From assembly GCF_004349265.1 (NCBI RefSeq), contig NZ_SMFL01000003.1, forward strand, positions 846,903 to 910,902: 64,000 nucleotides of DNA, given 5' to 3'. Both the position numbers and the translations under genes were made by a program. Every line of letters begins with the position of its first letter. Position 1 is the stretch's first letter. The notes under the pieces were generated by a model that was given only the letters and a program-made list of their open reading frames with translations, searched no databases and was not told the origin of the DNA. Source of the stretch: Dyadobacter psychrotolerans (lineage in GTDB: Bacteria > Bacteroidota > Bacteroidia > Cytophagales > Spirosomataceae). Of the stretch, positions 1 through 10,327 are shown one piece after another.

Positions 1-2853
1 CTTGCTGCTGTAAACGTTCAAAACCGGGTTCAGACTGTGATAGATGAACTTCCTGAGGAAGTAATCAAAGCCGGTGTGACGACTGAAAAAGAAGTAAACA
101 GTATGCTCATGTATCTTGATATTATGAGTTCTGATTCATCCGTCGCAGAAGATTTTGTCTACAACTTTGCCGATATCAATATTCTGAAAGAACTAAAAAG
201 AATAGATGGTGTCGGCAGGGCGGTCATCATGGGCAGTAAGGATTATTCCATGCGCGTATGGCTTAAACCGGATCGAATGATCAGCTACAATGTTTCATCT
301 GAGGAAGTTGTTCAGGCAATTCGAGATCAGAATGTTGTGGCAGCGCCGGGAAAAACAGGTGTGAGTTCCGGTCGTGAAGTTCAGGCATTACAATATGTAT
401 TAAAATACACCGGGAAACTTTTTGAACCGGCTCAATATGAAAATATCGTCCTGCGCTCGAATCCCGATGGCTCGATGTTAAAGTTGAAGGATGTTGCCGA
501 CATCGAGTTCGGAAGCCTGGAATATGATGTGGCATCCAAGTCAAACGGAAAACCTTCTGCATCGATCATGCTCAAACAACGACCGGGTTCGAATGCGCAG
601 GAAGTAATTGAAAATGTGAAGAAAAAAGTAGCGGAATTAAAAGAAACTTCCTTCCCGCCCGGTATGGACTATGCTGTTTCGTATGACGTTTCGCGGTTTT
701 TGGACGCATCTATCCATGAAGTAGTCCGCACATTGATCGAGGCGTTTATCCTGGTAATTATAATCGTTTACCTTTTCCTTCAGGATTTCCGTTCAACGCT
801 GATTCCAGCGCTGGCTGTCCCCGTTGCATTAGTCGGGACTTTTGCTTTTATGCAAATGTTCGGGTTTTCAATAAACCTGCTGACGCTTTTTGCATTGGTT
901 CTTGCCATTGGTATTGTGGTAGATAACGCCATCGTCGTCGTCGAGGCCGTTCATGCAAAAATGGCCGAAAAACATCTTGATGCCAGAGAAGCCACTATTG
1001 AATCGATGAAAGAAATGAGTGGCGCAATCATTGCGATCACGCTGGTAATGTCGGCGGTATTTGTTCCGGTGGCATTTATGTCTGGGCCTGTCGGTGTTTT
1101 TTACCGCCAATTTTCGATTACATTGGCTATTTCAATTGTCATTTCGGGTATTAACGCATTAACACTAACACCTGCACTCTGTGCTCTGATGCTGAAAAAT
1201 ACGCATGGACAGCCTTCTAAAAATACGCCATTGGATCGCTTTTTCAGGGGATTCAATAATGGGTATGACGGCATTTCCAACAAATACAGAAAACTGCTTT
1301 CCCGTATTGCCAGCCGCAGGGTGGTCACCGTGGGGCTTTTACTTGCATTTTGTATCGGCACATATGGAATTAACACGATACTCCCGACCGGGTTTATACC
1401 AACCGAAGATCAGGGTGTGATCAATGTCAATGTAACCACGCCGGTAGCGGCTACAGTTGAAAGAACCGAAGCGGTTTTGGATGAAATTCAAAAAGTAGCT
1501 CAGGCATTAGGACCGGTTGAATCTGTTTCGACTTTATCCGGATACAGCCTGATTACGGAATCATCCGGTTCATCCTACGGTATGGCCATGATCAATCTTA
1601 AACCCTGGGACCAGAGAGAGGCTTCCGTCAGCGACATTATTTCTGAAATGGAGCAAAAAACAAAACACATCACGGATGCCGAAATTCAGTTTTTCCCACC
1701 TCCTACTGTACCCGGTTTTGGTAATTCAAGTGGTTTTGAATTGAGAGTACTGGATAAAACAGGCAGTGATGACCTTCAAAAAACCGCGGCGATTACCAAT
1801 CAGTTTGTTAAGGATTTAATGGCTTCGCCAGAGATCGCCGGTGCTTTCAGCAGTTTTGACGCAAGTTTTCCGCAATATATGATTCATGTTGATCCGGATA
1901 TTGCAGCCAAGAAAGGGGTCTCTGTTGAAGTAGCCATGAGTACGCTGCAAACCCTGATCGGAAGTTTATACGCTTCAAATTTTATCAGGTTTGGGCAAAT
2001 GTACAAGGTAATGGTACAAGCTGAACCCAGCTTTCGAAAGAATCCCGAGGATATCCTAAAATTGTATGTAAAAAATAACCGGGGAGAAATGGTCCCGTTT
2101 TCCACGTTTATAAAACTTGAAAGGGTTTACGGACCGGAACTGCTTACCCGTTACAATATGTACACGTCGGCGATGATCAACGGAGATGCTGCTCCGGGAT
2201 ACAGCAGTGGAGATGCAATTAAAGCAGTTGAACGCATTGCGAAGGAAAAATTACCGAAAGGATTCACCTACGAATGGTCCGGAATGACAAGGGAAGAAAT
2301 CCTATCGGGAGATCAGGCAATGTACATTTTCGCTTTGTGCCTGCTTTTCGTTTATCTGTTGCTTGCGGCTCAATACGAAAGTTTCCTGCTTCCGCTTCCC
2401 GTAATTCTCTCTTTACCAACCGGTATTTTTGGCGCCTTTCTATCACTCAAACTTCTGGGGCTGGAAAATAATATCTACGCCCAGGTTTCTCTCGTCATGC
2501 TGATTGGTCTTTTAGGTAAAAATGCCATTCTGATTGTAGAATATGCCATTATCAGACAAAAAGAAGGCCGCAGTGTTCTGGAAGCAGCTTTGGAAGGCGC
2601 AACAGAACGGCTTCGTCCTATTTTGATGACTTCCTTTGCTTTTATAGCAGGCTTAATTCCACTCGTAATTGCTTCCGGAGCAGGTGCAATAGGGAACCGT
2701 TCTATCGGCACAGCTGCCGCAGGCGGTATGCTAATCGGGACACTTTTCGGAGTGATCATCATCCCGGGGCTCTATATTTTGTTTGGCGGTGTGAGGACGC
2801 CCAAAGCAAAAGCCCGGGTGGTGCATGAAAAAGAAGAAGTATTGCTTGGCTAA
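1..2853 (+). CDS. RND-family efflux pump inner-membrane transporter (5' truncated by window)
   Basis: This is the proton-driven inner-membrane subunit of a tripartite hydrophobe/amphiphile (AcrB-type) exporter. The frame is open from base 1 (reading LAAVNVQNRVQT), so the first possible start inside the window, GTG at 37, is not the real start. About 950 residues are visible against roughly 1040 for the family, so about 90 are missing. Visible hallmarks are the GIVVDNAIVVVEAV segment with the transmembrane Asp-Asn of the proton relay region, two sets of membrane helices, and the porter-domain repeats. An outer-membrane efflux lipoprotein follows 66 bp downstream, so the two are probably one operon, with the periplasmic adaptor upstream of the window. 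Substrate cannot be told. Confidence 0.95.
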   Translation, partial: LAAVNVQNRVQTVIDELPEEVIKAGVTTEKEVNSMLMYLDIMSSDSSVAEDFVYNFADINILKELKRIDGVGRAVIMGSKDYSMRVWLKPDRMISYNVSSEEVVQAIRDQNVVAAPGKTGVSSGREVQALQYVLKYTGKLFEPAQYENIVLRSNPDGSMLKLKDVADIEFGSLEYDVASKSNGKPSASIMLKQRPGSNAQEVIENVKKKVAELKETSFPPGMDYAVSYDVSRFLDASIHEVVRTLIEAFILVIIIVYLFLQDFRSTLIPALAVPVALVGTFAFMQMFGFSINLLTLFALVLAIGIVVDNAIVVVEAVHAKMAEKHLDAREATIESMKEMSGAIIAITLVMSAVFVPVAFMSGPVGVFYRQFSITLAISIVISGINALTLTPALCALMLKNTHGQPSKNTPLDRFFRGFNNGYDGISNKYRKLLSRIASRRVVTVGLLLAFCIGTYGINTILPTGFIPTEDQGVINVNVTTPVAATVERTEAVLDEIQKVAQALGPVESVSTLSGYSLITESSGSSYGMAMINLKPWDQREASVSDIISEMEQKTKHITDAEIQFFPPPTVPGFGNSSGFELRVLDKTGSDDLQKTAAITNQFVKDLMASPEIAGAFSSFDASFPQYMIHVDPDIAAKKGVSVEVAMSTLQTLIGSLYASNFIRFGQMYKVMVQAEPSFRKNPEDILKLYVKNNRGEMVPFSTFIKLERVYGPELLTRYNMYTSAMINGDAAPGYSSGDAIKAVERIAKEKLPKGFTYEWSGMTREEILSGDQAMYIFALCLLFVYLLLAAQYESFLLPLPVILSLPTGIFGAFLSLKLLGLENNIYAQVSLVMLIGLLGKNAILIVEYAIIRQKEGRSVLEAALEGATERLRPILMTSFAFIAGLIPLVIASGAGAIGNRSIGTAAAGGMLIGTLFGVIIIPGLYILFGGVRTPKAKARVVHEKEEVLLG

Positions 2854-2919
2854 GCCAATTCCTGTTCAGATAGCCGGTGATTGTACCGGCTGTTTATTTC
2901 CAATCAGAATAACCTATAA

Positions 2920-4359
2920 ATGAAAACATATAATAAGATCAACCCTCTTATTTTAGCGTGCATCCTGTTTGTCAGCGGTTGTAAACTAACCAAGCCGGTA
3001 CAGCAAAATGCTGCCATAAAAGCTCCCGTCACCTTTGAAGGCCAAAGTGATTCTATCGGGATTGGCTCAATGAAATGGAGCAGCTTTTTTACGGATAAAA
3101 ATTTAGTCGCACTGATAGATACCGCTTTGCAGAACAATCTGGATTTAAAAATGGCCGTTCAGCGCATTGAAATGTCAAGATCAAATGTGCTGATCAGTCA
3201 GGGATTATTGCTGCCATCAGTCGGTGCAGAGGTATCAGGCGGAGGACGAAAGTTTGGCGACTACACGATGGACGGTGTCGGTAATTATGACACCAATTTC
3301 TCAGGAAACATAGATGCAAATCGCAAAATCCCCGGACCGTTTCTTCCTGATTATTTTGTAGGATTTAGAAGTTCATGGGAAGTTGACATTTGGGGTAAAT
3401 TAAAAACACAGCGCAGAGCGGCGTATACAAGGTTTTTAGCAACTGAAAAAGCAAAACAGGCCATTACAACAAGTTTGGTTGCGCAGGTTGCCAGTATGTA
3501 CTATGAATTGATGAACCTCGATTCCGAACGTAGTATCATCCATAAAAACATTGGCTTACAACAAACTGCTGTCGAAACGGTGAAGATTCAAAAGGAAGGT
3601 GGCCGCGCAAATGAACTGGCAGTCCAACAATTTCAGGCTCAATTATTAAACACAAAAAGCCTGGAAATCGAAATAGACCAAAAAATCATTGAAACTGAAA
3701 ATCAGTTAAATATGCTTCTTGGCCGCTTTCCGCAGCGGATAATGAGAAGTACGGCAATTGAACAAAAATTCCCGCAGCAAATACAGGCAGGTATTCCATC
3801 GCAAATATTACGCCGGCGCCCGGATGTACAGCAGGCAGAACTGGAAATGCTCGCGAATTACTCGGATCAGCAGGCGGCGCGGCTCGCGTTTTTACCATCC
3901 CTGAATATTACGGCTATGCTCGGCTTCAATGCATTTAAAAGCAACTTATTGTTCAATCCCGGATCAATAGCCTATAATGCACTGGGTGGTTTAGCTGCTC
4001 CTCTTTTAAATAGAAAAGCATTGAAAGCCGGCCAAAAGAGAACCGAAGCCGCCAGTATAGAAGCGCTTTATGCTTACAACAAATCCATTCTGACAGGATT
4101 TCAGGAAGTCAGTACAAATCTTAAAAAGATTGAGAATACCAAAAAAATAGCGGGTTTCAAACGGGAAGAGGTTGCCGTTCTTCAGCAGGCAGTCACTACA
4201 TCCCGTGATCTTTTTGTGACTGGCTACGCCTCTTATCTTGAAATTATATTGGCACAAAGAAGCGTATTGGAAGCAGAATTAACACTTACGGGCGTACAAA
4301 AAGAACAATATCTTGCTCTGATTGAATTGTACCGTTCGGTTGGCGGTGGGTGGGAGTAA
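2920..4359 (+). CDS. Outer-membrane efflux lipoprotein, TolC/OprM (NodT) family
   Basis: This 479-residue protein is the outer-membrane channel of the tripartite pump begun by the preceding RND gene. The N-terminus has a lipoprotein signal with the lipobox Cys at about residue 21 (LFVSGC), as in OprM/NodT members. Two outer-membrane-efflux repeats follow, with the typical motif RRRPDVQQAELEM near the middle and long alpha-helical heptad stretches. Length is normal for the family. It lies 66 bp after the pump gene on the same strand and ends at a strong bidirectional terminator. Family assignment is firm; the exported compound is unknown. Confidence 0.94.
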   Translation: MKTYNKINPLILACILFVSGCKLTKPVQQNAAIKAPVTFEGQSDSIGIGSMKWSSFFTDKNLVALIDTALQNNLDLKMAVQRIEMSRSNVLISQGLLLPSVGAEVSGGGRKFGDYTMDGVGNYDTNFSGNIDANRKIPGPFLPDYFVGFRSSWEVDIWGKLKTQRRAAYTRFLATEKAKQAITTSLVAQVASMYYELMNLDSERSIIHKNIGLQQTAVETVKIQKEGGRANELAVQQFQAQLLNTKSLEIEIDQKIIETENQLNMLLGRFPQRIMRSTAIEQKFPQQIQAGIPSQILRRRPDVQQAELEMLANYSDQQAARLAFLPSLNITAMLGFNAFKSNLLFNPGSIAYNALGGLAAPLLNRKALKAGQKRTEAASIEALYAYNKSILTGFQEVSTNLKKIENTKKIAGFKREEVAVLQQAVTTSRDLFVTGYASYLEIILAQRSVLEAELTLTGVQKEQYLALIELYRSVGGGWE

Positions 4360-4382
4360 CGAAACGTGAATCTATTGAACTA

Positions 4383-4419
4383 AAAAGCGCGAATGAGAAA
4401 ACCTCATCCGCGCTTTTTA
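4383..4419. terminator. Bidirectional intrinsic terminator
   Basis: A near-perfect hairpin, AAAAGCGCG-A-ATGAG paired with CTCAT-C-CGCGCTTTT around a 5-nt loop, has an A-run on the left and a T-run on the right. It sits between the convergent efflux lipoprotein gene and prc and can end transcription from both sides. Confidence 0.88.
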
Positions 4420-4433
4420 GTATACCTGATTAC

Positions 4434-6554
4434 CTATTTTTTCTTCGTTCCGGCCAAACTCGGCTCTTTCGAAATCTGGATCAGATCGGCCAGCATTCTG
4501 CCGGTTTCAGTTAAATAGATATCCTTTTTCTTTTTCACTTCTTTTGGAGCTTCTACCGCTTTTCCGTCAAGCTCTTCTTCATCCTCGTCACCCTCTTCGC
4601 CCAGTTGCTTCATGGCAAGTCTTTTCTTTTCAGCTTCCGCACGTTCTACCTTGCGTTTCGATTCCTGCAAAGAAACGACCTTATTTTCACGGGCTTTTTT
4701 AAACTCGTCCAAAGTTTTTACCAAAGTTTTCAATTCTTCATCAGATTTAAGTCTTTGGTTATACTTGTCTTTCAGCTGAGAAACAATTTTGTCGTTGATG
4801 TTTTTAGTGACTTCGTATTTAGAAGATGCGATCTGGTCCCATGGCAACGCACTTGGCTGTGATCCTTCTCCATATTCATTTGTCAAAAACGCAGTTGGCA
4901 ATTCCAGATCAGGCATTACACCTTTAAGCTGAGTGCTGCTGCCGTTGATACGGTAGAATTTAGCAACAGTTAATTTTGCGTCACCCAGTGCTTCCGGATA
5001 CTTAGGATCGTACTGATTCAGGTTGATTAACGTCTGTACCGTTCCTTTACCGTAAGTTTGCTCTCCAACAATAATTCCACGCTTGTAATCCTGAATTGCA
5101 GCAGCAAAAATCTCAGATGCCGAGGCACTAAAACGGTTCACCATAACTGCCATTGGACCACTGTAAGCAACCATCGGATCATTGTCAGACTGAATTTCAA
5201 CTTCTCCCTGACTTTCTTTCACCTGAACTACAGGTCCGCGGTTTATGAATAAACCGGTTAAAGAAATTGCCTCCGTCAAAGAGCCACCTCCATTATTACG
5301 AAGGTCAATCACGATACCATCCACGTTTTCAGCCTGCAATTCAGTGATCAGTTTTTGAACATCACGTGTAGTACTTGAAAATTCTTTCTCTCTTTGCTGC
5401 GCACCTTCAAAGTCACGGTAAAACAGAGGAATATCGATCACACCAATTTTATAATCTTTTTTATTGGAGTTAATTGAAACAATTTCTTTTTTGGCGCGCT
5501 GTTCTTCAATCTTAATTTTTTCACGCACCAAACGGTACTCTTTCGGCGGTGTTCCTGCCAGTGCGTCAGCAGAAATAACCTGTAGACGAACAACCGTAGA
5601 TTTTGCACCTTTGATGAGTTTGACGGCATCATCCACAAACCAGCCCACAATGTCCACAAATTTACCTTCGTCGCCCTGAGCAACACCAATAATTTTATCT
5701 TCCTTTTTAAGCTGTTTTCCTTTAAATGCCGGGCCGCCGGGTATGACTTCAACAATTTTAATGTAGTTATCTTCTTCACGCAGCATCGCTCCGATTCCTT
5801 CCAGGGACTGGCTCATATCCTGTTTAAAACGATCCGCAGCAGTAGGTGCCAGATAGCTTGTATGCGGGTCAAGTGACTCAGCATAGGAATTCATGAACAT
5901 TTGAAAAACCTGCTCCGTACGAATCCGTGCCAGGGCGCGGTCTCTGTTTTTGTACCGGTCACGCAGTGCGCTTGCAACTGCAGTATCTGCTTTTCCTGAC
6001 AATTTCAAATCCAGCGCTTCACTTTTCAGATATTTTCTCCAGGTGTCGTTCAACTCATCTGAACTTTTTGCCCACGGCGCTTTTTCACGATCTGTATTAA
6101 TGGATTCGTCGGTTGAAAAATCGAATGGTTTAGCTTCTGTCAGCAACGACTGGATATAATCACTGCGTTCTTTGTAGCGCTTTCTGAACACATTATACAT
6201 CTCAAAAGGAACATCCAACTCCCTTTTCAATAAATAATCATCGAATGAAAATTTGTACTTCTCAAAATCCGCTATGTCAGAAGCGAGATAATACAAACGA
6301 CCATGGTCTATCCCATCAATGTACTTGCTAAACATCTCTGCCGATAACGAATCATTTAGTTTCGTCTTTCGGTAGTGATAGCTTGACAGAATACGGGTGG
6401 TCAGTTCCTCAGCCTTATACTGTGCCGGGATCGGTTTAATATCATCTCCTAATGAGGCTGTTTCTGCAACGGTGAATGTTCCTTTTTCCTGAACGGGACC
6501 ACGCTGCCAACCTAGCAATACAACCGGAATAAGAGTTATTAAGTACTTTTTCAT
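4434..6554 (-). CDS. prc: Tail-specific (carboxy-terminal processing) protease, S41 family
   Basis: This 706-residue periplasmic serine protease degrades proteins with exposed C-termini. It has an N-terminal hydrophobic export segment (about residues 1-18), the long Prc N-terminal domain, a PDZ domain around residues 240-330, the S41 peptidase domain and the lysine-rich C-terminal Prc extension. The catalytic dyad fits S478 in FSASASEI and K503 in TYGKGTVQ, 25 residues apart as in E. coli Prc. The C-terminal part holds a highly charged Lys/Glu segment. It is followed upstream on the same strand by an FKBP isomerase gene only 13 bp away, so the two envelope protein-quality genes probably share a transcript. 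Confidence 0.95.
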   Translation of the reverse strand: MKKYLITLIPVVLLGWQRGPVQEKGTFTVAETASLGDDIKPIPAQYKAEELTTRILSSYHYRKTKLNDSLSAEMFSKYIDGIDHGRLYYLASDIADFEKYKFSFDDYLLKRELDVPFEMYNVFRKRYKERSDYIQSLLTEAKPFDFSTDESINTDREKAPWAKSSDELNDTWRKYLKSEALDLKLSGKADTAVASALRDRYKNRDRALARIRTEQVFQMFMNSYAESLDPHTSYLAPTAADRFKQDMSQSLEGIGAMLREEDNYIKIVEVIPGGPAFKGKQLKKEDKIIGVAQGDEGKFVDIVGWFVDDAVKLIKGAKSTVVRLQVISADALAGTPPKEYRLVREKIKIEEQRAKKEIVSINSNKKDYKIGVIDIPLFYRDFEGAQQREKEFSSTTRDVQKLITELQAENVDGIVIDLRNNGGGSLTEAISLTGLFINRGPVVQVKESQGEVEIQSDNDPMVAYSGPMAVMVNRFSASASEIFAAAIQDYKRGIIVGEQTYGKGTVQTLINLNQYDPKYPEALGDAKLTVAKFYRINGSSTQLKGVMPDLELPTAFLTNEYGEGSQPSALPWDQIASSKYEVTKNINDKIVSQLKDKYNQRLKSDEELKTLVKTLDEFKKARENKVVSLQESKRKVERAEAEKKRLAMKQLGEEGDEDEEELDGKAVEAPKEVKKKKDIYLTETGRMLADLIQISKEPSLAGTKKK

Positions 6555-6567
6555 CGTTGAATGTTTG

Positions 6568-7347
6568 CTATTTAACTATTTCCAATAATTCAACCTCAAA
6601 CACCAGAGCCGAGTAAGGCGGTATCTGAGGGCCTGCTGCCCGTTCACCATAAGCAAGCTGATACGGGATAAACAATTTCCATTTTGAACCAACAGGCATT
6701 AACTGAAGTGCTTCTGTCCAACCTTTAATTACGCCGTTAACCGGAAATTCAACCGGTTCGCCGCGTTCCACAGAACTGTCAAAAACCGTTCCATTGGTTA
6801 ATGTTCCGTGGTAATGCGTTTTTACTTTGTCTGTCGCAGCCGGTTTTGGACCGTCACCTGCTTTTATAATGGAGTATTGCAAGCCGCTTTCGGTTGTTGT
6901 AACACCTTCCTTTTTCTTGTTTTCTTCCAAAAATTTTTCACCTTCCACACGAACAACTGCTCCTTTTTCTTCCATTTCCTTTTGCTTTACTGCTGATAAT
7001 TTTTCAAAGTAACCTTGTAAAAAACTGTTTGCTTCATCTGTACTTAATACGGTCTTCCCGCCTTTAAGTGCCGCACTGATCGTTTTGGTCAGCACATCTG
7101 TATTGATACCGCTAATTCCCTGAGACGAAACTGAGTTTGAAAAACTTACACCGATTGCCGCTGATAAAGAATCCATCTGATTTTTGAGTACAACCGGGGC
7201 AGTTGCTGCTTTCACTGGTGTAGCCGGAGTTTTTTTAACGGCACTGACGGGTTTGGTTGGTTTCTTTGTTACTTGCGCGAAACTTTGTGTGGTTGCAAAA
7301 ATTCCGCATACTACACCTGCTAAAAGGATTTTTTCTAATTTGTACAT
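6568..7347 (-). CDS. FKBP-type peptidyl-prolyl cis-trans isomerase (FkpA/Mip-like)
   Basis: This protein accelerates proline isomerisation during folding of exported proteins. I chose the ATG at 7347 because it begins a clear signal peptide (MYKLEKILLAGVVCGIFATT then a cleavage site at SFAQ); the frame is open further upstream but that part is not protein-like. The 259-residue product has a Lys/Thr/Ala-rich linker, an FKBP N-terminal dimerisation helix region and a C-terminal FKBP domain with GTVFDSS, VIKGWTEAL, LFIPYQLAYG and the final FEVELLEI. It is the first gene of a probable two-gene unit with prc and is divergent from atpA. Confidence 0.93.
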   Translation of the reverse strand: MYKLEKILLAGVVCGIFATTQSFAQVTKKPTKPVSAVKKTPATPVKAATAPVVLKNQMDSLSAAIGVSFSNSVSSQGISGINTDVLTKTISAALKGGKTVLSTDEANSFLQGYFEKLSAVKQKEMEEKGAVVRVEGEKFLEENKKKEGVTTTESGLQYSIIKAGDGPKPAATDKVKTHYHGTLTNGTVFDSSVERGEPVEFPVNGVIKGWTEALQLMPVGSKWKLFIPYQLAYGERAAGPQIPPYSALVFEVELLEIVK

Positions 7348-7578
7348 TCTGCTAAAAGATGGTCGGTAAAGTTTAAGTTTTAATCGGTAATTGTTATTAA
7401 CGAACTCAATTACAACAAAAACACAATTAGTACCTAAAAAAGTTTTAAAAACATTCAGAATGCATGATAAACGGTGATTTATTTTGCAGGAAGCCCAGAA
7501 CACAGAACAACTTGGAAAAATCTAATTTTAACCAATAGTTTTTTGGATCAAACATTCTTTTTTTACCAAAATATAGCC

Positions 7579-7586
7579 TACCTTTG
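7579..7586 (+). promoter_or_regulatory. Bacteroidota -7 promoter element (TACCTTTG) for atpA
   Basis: TACCTTTG matches the Bacteroidota consensus TAnnTTTG and lies about 50 bp before the atpA ATG. I see no correctly spaced TTTG at -33. The 289-bp gap between the divergent FKBP and atpA genes otherwise has no gene. Confidence 0.55.
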
Positions 7587-7636
7587 CGGCTGATTTCAAA
7601 ATCTTACTACTATACTCTAAATAAGTCAATTATACT

Positions 7637-9211
7637 ATGGTATCTGTTAGACCGGATGAAGTTTCGGCCATCCTGCGCGAACAACTTGCAGGCGCTAAAT
7701 CTGAAGCGGAACTCGAAGAAGTAGGAACAGTCCTTCAGGTTGGTGATGGTGTTGCCCGCATTTATGGCCTTTCCCAGGTTCAGGCAGGAGAGCTGCTTGT
7801 ATTCGAGAACGGCTTAAAAGCACTCGCCCTTAACCTTGAGGAAGACAACGTCGGCGCAGTTTTGCTTGGTGATTCAAGTGAAATAAAAGAAGGAGACACC
7901 GTGAAGCGTACTAAGGAGATCGCTTCAGTTAAAGTCGGGGAAGGAATTATCGGCCGTGTAGTAAATACACTGGCAGAACCTATTGATGGCAACGGCCCTC
8001 TTCAGGGAACACTTTACGAAATGCCTCTGGAGCGTAAAGCGCCAGGTGTAATTTTCCGTCAGCCTGTTACCGAACCTCTTCAGACAGGTATTAAAGCGAT
8101 TGATGCAATGATACCCATCGGACGGGGACAACGTGAGTTGATCATTGGTGACCGCCAGACTGGTAAAACAGCTGTTGCGATTGACACAATCATCAATCAG
8201 CGTGAATACTTCGAAAAAGGAGAACCCGTATTTTGTATTTATGTTGCCTGCGGACAGAAAGCTTCTACCATTAAAGGTATTGAAGCAACCCTTCGCCGTT
8301 ATGGTGCCATGGATTACACAGTAATTGTTGCGGCAGGAGCTTCGGATCCTTCACCTATGCAATTTTATGCTCCCTTTACAGGTGCTGCGATCGGTGAATA
8401 CTTCCGTGATACGGGTCGTCCTGCATTGGTTGTTTATGATGACCTTTCAAAACAAGCTGTTTCTTACCGTGAAGTTTCTTTGCTTCTTCGTCGCCCTCCA
8501 GGCCGTGAAGCATATCCTGGAGACGTATTCTATCTGCACAGTCGTTTATTGGAGCGTGCAGCGAAAATCATCTCGGATGACAGCATTGCAAAAAATATGA
8601 ACGATCTTCCTCCTTCACTGAAGGATATCGTAAAAGGAGGTGGTTCTCTTACTGCCCTTCCAATCATTGAAACCCAGGCTGGTGACGTTTCTGCTTATAT
8701 CCCTACAAACGTAATTTCGATTACTGACGGACAGATATTTTTGGAATCCAACCTGTTTAACTCTGGTATCCGTCCTGCGATCAACGTAGGTATCTCGGTA
8801 TCACGTGTGGGTGGTAATGCACAGATCAAGTCAATGAAAAAAGTTTCGGGTACACTGAAACTGGATCAGGCTCAGTTCCGTGAATTGGAAGCTTTTGCAA
8901 AATTCGGATCCGACCTTGATGCGGCTACCAAGCTTGCGATTGACAGGGGACGCCGTAACCAGGAAGTTCTGAAACAACCTCAATACGCTCCGGTTCCGGT
9001 TGAATTGCAGGTTGCTACGGTTTATGCTTCTACCAAAGGTTTGCTGGATAAAATCCCTGTTGAACGTGTAAAGGATTTTGATAAAGAATTCCTGACTATT
9101 TTGTCAGTTCAGCATAAAGATACATTGTCTGCTTTGCGCGCCGGAAAACTCGATAACAGCGTAACTGATGTGATCGACAGAGTGGCAAGAGAAATAGCAG
9201 CTAAATACTAA
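7637..9211 (+). CDS. atpA: F1F0 ATP synthase subunit alpha
   Basis: This is the non-catalytic nucleotide-binding subunit of the F1 head. The 524-residue length is typical. The beta-barrel N-terminal domain is followed by the Walker A motif GDRQTGKT at residues 171-178, the conserved [18 protein letters not shown] region, the nucleotide-proximal Arg segment [19 protein letters not shown] near residue 390, and the helical C-terminal domain. The start ATG is preceded by a TAnnTTTG element. atpG follows 87 bp downstream. The genes for delta, b, c, a, beta and epsilon are not adjacent, which is unusual (see findings). Confidence 0.99.
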   Translation: MVSVRPDEVSAILREQLAGAKSEAELEEVGTVLQVGDGVARIYGLSQVQAGELLVFENGLKALALNLEEDNVGAVLLGDSSEIKEGDTVKRTKEIASVKVGEGIIGRVVNTLAEPIDGNGPLQGTLYEMPLERKAPGVIFRQPVTEPLQTGIKAIDAMIPIGRGQRELIIGDRQTGKTAVAIDTIINQREYFEKGEPVFCIYVACGQKASTIKGIEATLRRYGAMDYTVIVAAGASDPSPMQFYAPFTGAAIGEYFRDTGRPALVVYDDLSKQAVSYREVSLLLRRPPGREAYPGDVFYLHSRLLERAAKIISDDSIAKNMNDLPPSLKDIVKGGGSLTALPIIETQAGDVSAYIPTNVISITDGQIFLESNLFNSGIRPAINVGISVSRVGGNAQIKSMKKVSGTLKLDQAQFRELEAFAKFGSDLDAATKLAIDRGRRNQEVLKQPQYAPVPVELQVATVYASTKGLLDKIPVERVKDFDKEFLTILSVQHKDTLSALRAGKLDNSVTDVIDRVAREIAAKY

Positions 9212-9298
9212 GCTAATTATCATTCATTATAAATACCGGTTGTTGCAAAATAACCGGCACTTATAACGCAACGGCGAACCGTTTTTAATTTTCCAAGA

Positions 9299-10186
9299 AT
9301 GGCAAGTTTAAAAGAAGTACGTAACCGGATTGTATCGGTTAATTCTACCCAGCAGATCACAAAAGCCATGAAAATGGTGGCTGCTGCTAAGCTGCGTAGA
9401 GCTCAGGATAATATTATCCAGATGCGCCCCTATGCCCAAAAGCTGGGAGATATGCTTTCGACTGTTTCAGCTGGAACAGAAAGCTCATCGGACAGTCCGT
9501 TGAAAACAGCACGTCCGATTGAAAAAGTGTTGATCGTTGTGGTAACTTCTGACCGCGGATTGTGTGGCGCTTTCAATACCAACATCGTAAAGGCTACTTT
9601 GCTTTTAATCGAAGAAAGGTATGCGATTCAGGCTGCAAAGGGAAATGTTGAAATTTTTGCTATTGGTAAAAAAGGTGCCGAAGCTTTCTCCCGGAGAGGA
9701 TTTAAAGTGAACACCGGCTTTACTGACCTGTTTACCCGTTTAAAATTTGTTGCTGTTAAACAGGCTGCTGAGGAAATCATGCACGACTTTTCAACAGGTC
9801 GTTATGACGCAGTTGATATTGTTTACAATGAATTCAAAAACGTGGCAACGCAGCTGATCCACACGGATCGTTACCTGCCGATTGTTTCTGAATCAGCAAC
9901 ATCTGCCAAAGTCAAAACTGCTGAAGTAAATTATATTTTTGAACCAACAGAAGAAGAAATTCTTGCTGAATTGATTCCGAAATCATTAAAAATAATGCTT
10001 TACAGAGCTGTTCTTGAGTCAAATGCTTCTGAACAGGGAGCACGTATGACAGCAATGGAAAAGGCTACGGAAAATGCTCAGGATCTTTTGAAAGAATTGA
10101 AACTGATCTACAACCGTACCCGTCAGGCTGCCATTACAACGGAAATTCTCGAAATCGTTGGAGGAGCAGAAGCTTTGAAGAATTAA
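9299..10186 (+). CDS. atpG: F1F0 ATP synthase subunit gamma
   Basis: The 295-residue gamma subunit is the central rotor stalk of F1. The N-terminus MASLKEVRNRIVSVNSTQQI and ITKAMKMVAAAKLRRAQ, and the C-terminal helix with MEKATENAQDLLKELKLIYNRTRQAAITTEILEIVGGAEAL, are diagnostic; the two ends form the coiled-coil shaft. It shares a transcript with atpA and ends 24 bp before a strong hairpin terminator, so the operon here is only atpA-atpG. Confidence 0.98.
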   Translation: MASLKEVRNRIVSVNSTQQITKAMKMVAAAKLRRAQDNIIQMRPYAQKLGDMLSTVSAGTESSSDSPLKTARPIEKVLIVVVTSDRGLCGAFNTNIVKATLLLIEERYAIQAAKGNVEIFAIGKKGAEAFSRRGFKVNTGFTDLFTRLKFVAVKQAAEEIMHDFSTGRYDAVDIVYNEFKNVATQLIHTDRYLPIVSESATSAKVKTAEVNYIFEPTEEEILAELIPKSLKIMLYRAVLESNASEQGARMTAMEKATENAQDLLKELKLIYNRTRQAAITTEILEIVGGAEALKN

Positions 10187-10209
10187 GCTTTACCAGATAT
10201 AGATTTTTG

Positions 10210-10243
10210 AAAACGGACAGAATAATTTCTGTCCGTTTTTTTT
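10210..10243 (+). terminator. Intrinsic terminator after atpG
   Basis: AAAACGGACAGAA pairs with TTTCTGTCCGTTTT across a very short loop and runs into a T8 tract, directly after the atpG stop. Confidence 0.9.
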
Positions 10244-10327
10244 ATGAATTTTAAGCTTATAACTGCAATCTTCCGGAAATTTTAAAGTTAATTCCATAGT
10301 TTTACTTATCAATAAATCAAAACCAAG

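Noticed and set aside
868..1110. Open frames on the minus strand inside the RND gene
   Set aside because: Shadow frames of a well-conserved gene, with no recognisable protein.
5438..5779. 113-codon minus-strand frame inside prc
   Set aside because: Same strand but different frame from prc; basic composition without family resemblance.
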